DNA from: Tieghemiomyces parasiticus
Taxonomy: Eukaryota; Kickxellomycota; Dimargaritomycetes; Dimargaritales; Dimargaritaceae
Direction of reading: 5' to 3'
Assembly: GCA_027575765.1 (NCBI GenBank)
Contig: JANBPT010000508.1
Coordinates: 1 to 33,031, forward strand
DNA length: 33,031 nt
The first letter of the stretch is position 1, and each line of letters opens with the position of its first letter. The notes under the pieces are model-generated. The model ran no database searches. It was given only the letters and a program-made list of their open reading frames with translations, and was not told the DNA's origin. Both the position numbers and the translations under genes were made by a program. Below, piece after piece: positions 32,991-33,031 of the stretch.

Positions 32991-33031
32991 TTTCCCTTTC
33001 CCTTTCTCTTTCTCTTTCTCTTTCCCTTTCC
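32991..33031. repeat. TTTCYC hexanucleotide repeat at the window end
   Basis: Nearly seven copies of TTTCCC/TTTCTC run to the last base of the window, preceded by other pyrimidine-rich sequence from about 32974. It is not a TTAGGG-type telomere. Such a tract is a common place for a contig to end. Confidence 0.85.

Larger units (their letters stand above)
30287..33031. other. AT-richer tail with short ORFs; possible insertion, foreign DNA or assembly join
   Basis: Directly upstream of the tRNA gene the composition falls clearly below that of the rest of the window and the codon style changes. There are short unrelated ORFs on both strands, a plus-strand TATAAAAG (30460-30467), two minus-strand GTAAGT motifs (near 31938 and 32087) and a partly repeated motif. 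No gag, reverse transcriptase, integrase, transposase or viral hallmark motif is visible, and no terminal repeat can be matched because the end lies outside the window. Ty3-like elements insert just upstream of tRNA genes, so position fits a mobile element. A chimeric contig is an equally good explanation. Confidence 0.5.

Noticed and set aside
1..33031. CRISPR arrays, bacterial operons, phage or defence systems
   Set aside because: No spaced direct repeats, ribosome binding sites or operon spacing. Introns and gene families are eukaryotic.

Overview
The window is nuclear DNA of a fungus. The EF-1alpha protein carries the opisthokont-type insertion, genes are split by short introns (about 120-250 bp) with GTAAGT-type donors, and the gene set includes a Gtr1 GTPase, an Ssh4/Ear1-type ubiquitin-ligase adaptor, a Mic26/27 protein and GMF. 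A PLK4-type polo kinase and the GC-rich, low-complexity protein tails suggest an early-diverging lineage (zoopagomycete/kickxellomycete-like or chytrid-like) rather than Dikarya. The lineage is inference, not proof.

Layout from left to right: a three-repeat Myb-like gene (-, 1023-2411); an Ssh4/Ear1-like SPRY membrane protein in two exons (-, 3141-6750); a 4.9 kb stretch with no secure gene but with traces of a decayed FKBP-type isomerase and one possible two-exon gene; a six-exon GMF gene (+, 11654-12887) whose third intron appears to have AT-AC ends; an unrecognised secreted or membrane-anchored protein (-, 13746-15515); EF-1alpha (-, 16958-18334) with a 5'UTR intron and a TATA/G-tract promoter; about 2.9 kb without a secure gene; PLK4 in two exons (-, 21588-25434); Gtr1/RagA in three exons (-, 26257-27458); a 1.3 kb divergent intergenic region; Mic26/27 in five exons (+, 28791-29989); and a tRNA-His(GTG) gene (-, 30216-30286). 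Right after the tRNA 5' end, base composition drops and the last 2.7 kb is AT-richer DNA with short unrelated ORFs, ending in a TTTCYC hexamer repeat. It looks like an insertion, foreign or repetitive DNA, or an assembly join.

The genes do not form one pathway; they are ordinary eukaryotic single genes. Two (Ssh4/Ear1-like and Gtr1) act at the vacuole/endosome in nutrient sensing and transporter turnover in yeast, but they lie 20 kb apart. The most informative features are PLK4, whose C-terminal polo box is only completed by a small separate exon, and the AT-AC intron of GMF. Several of the long open frames lack an ATG at their 5' end; for those I placed the start at the first in-frame ATG.
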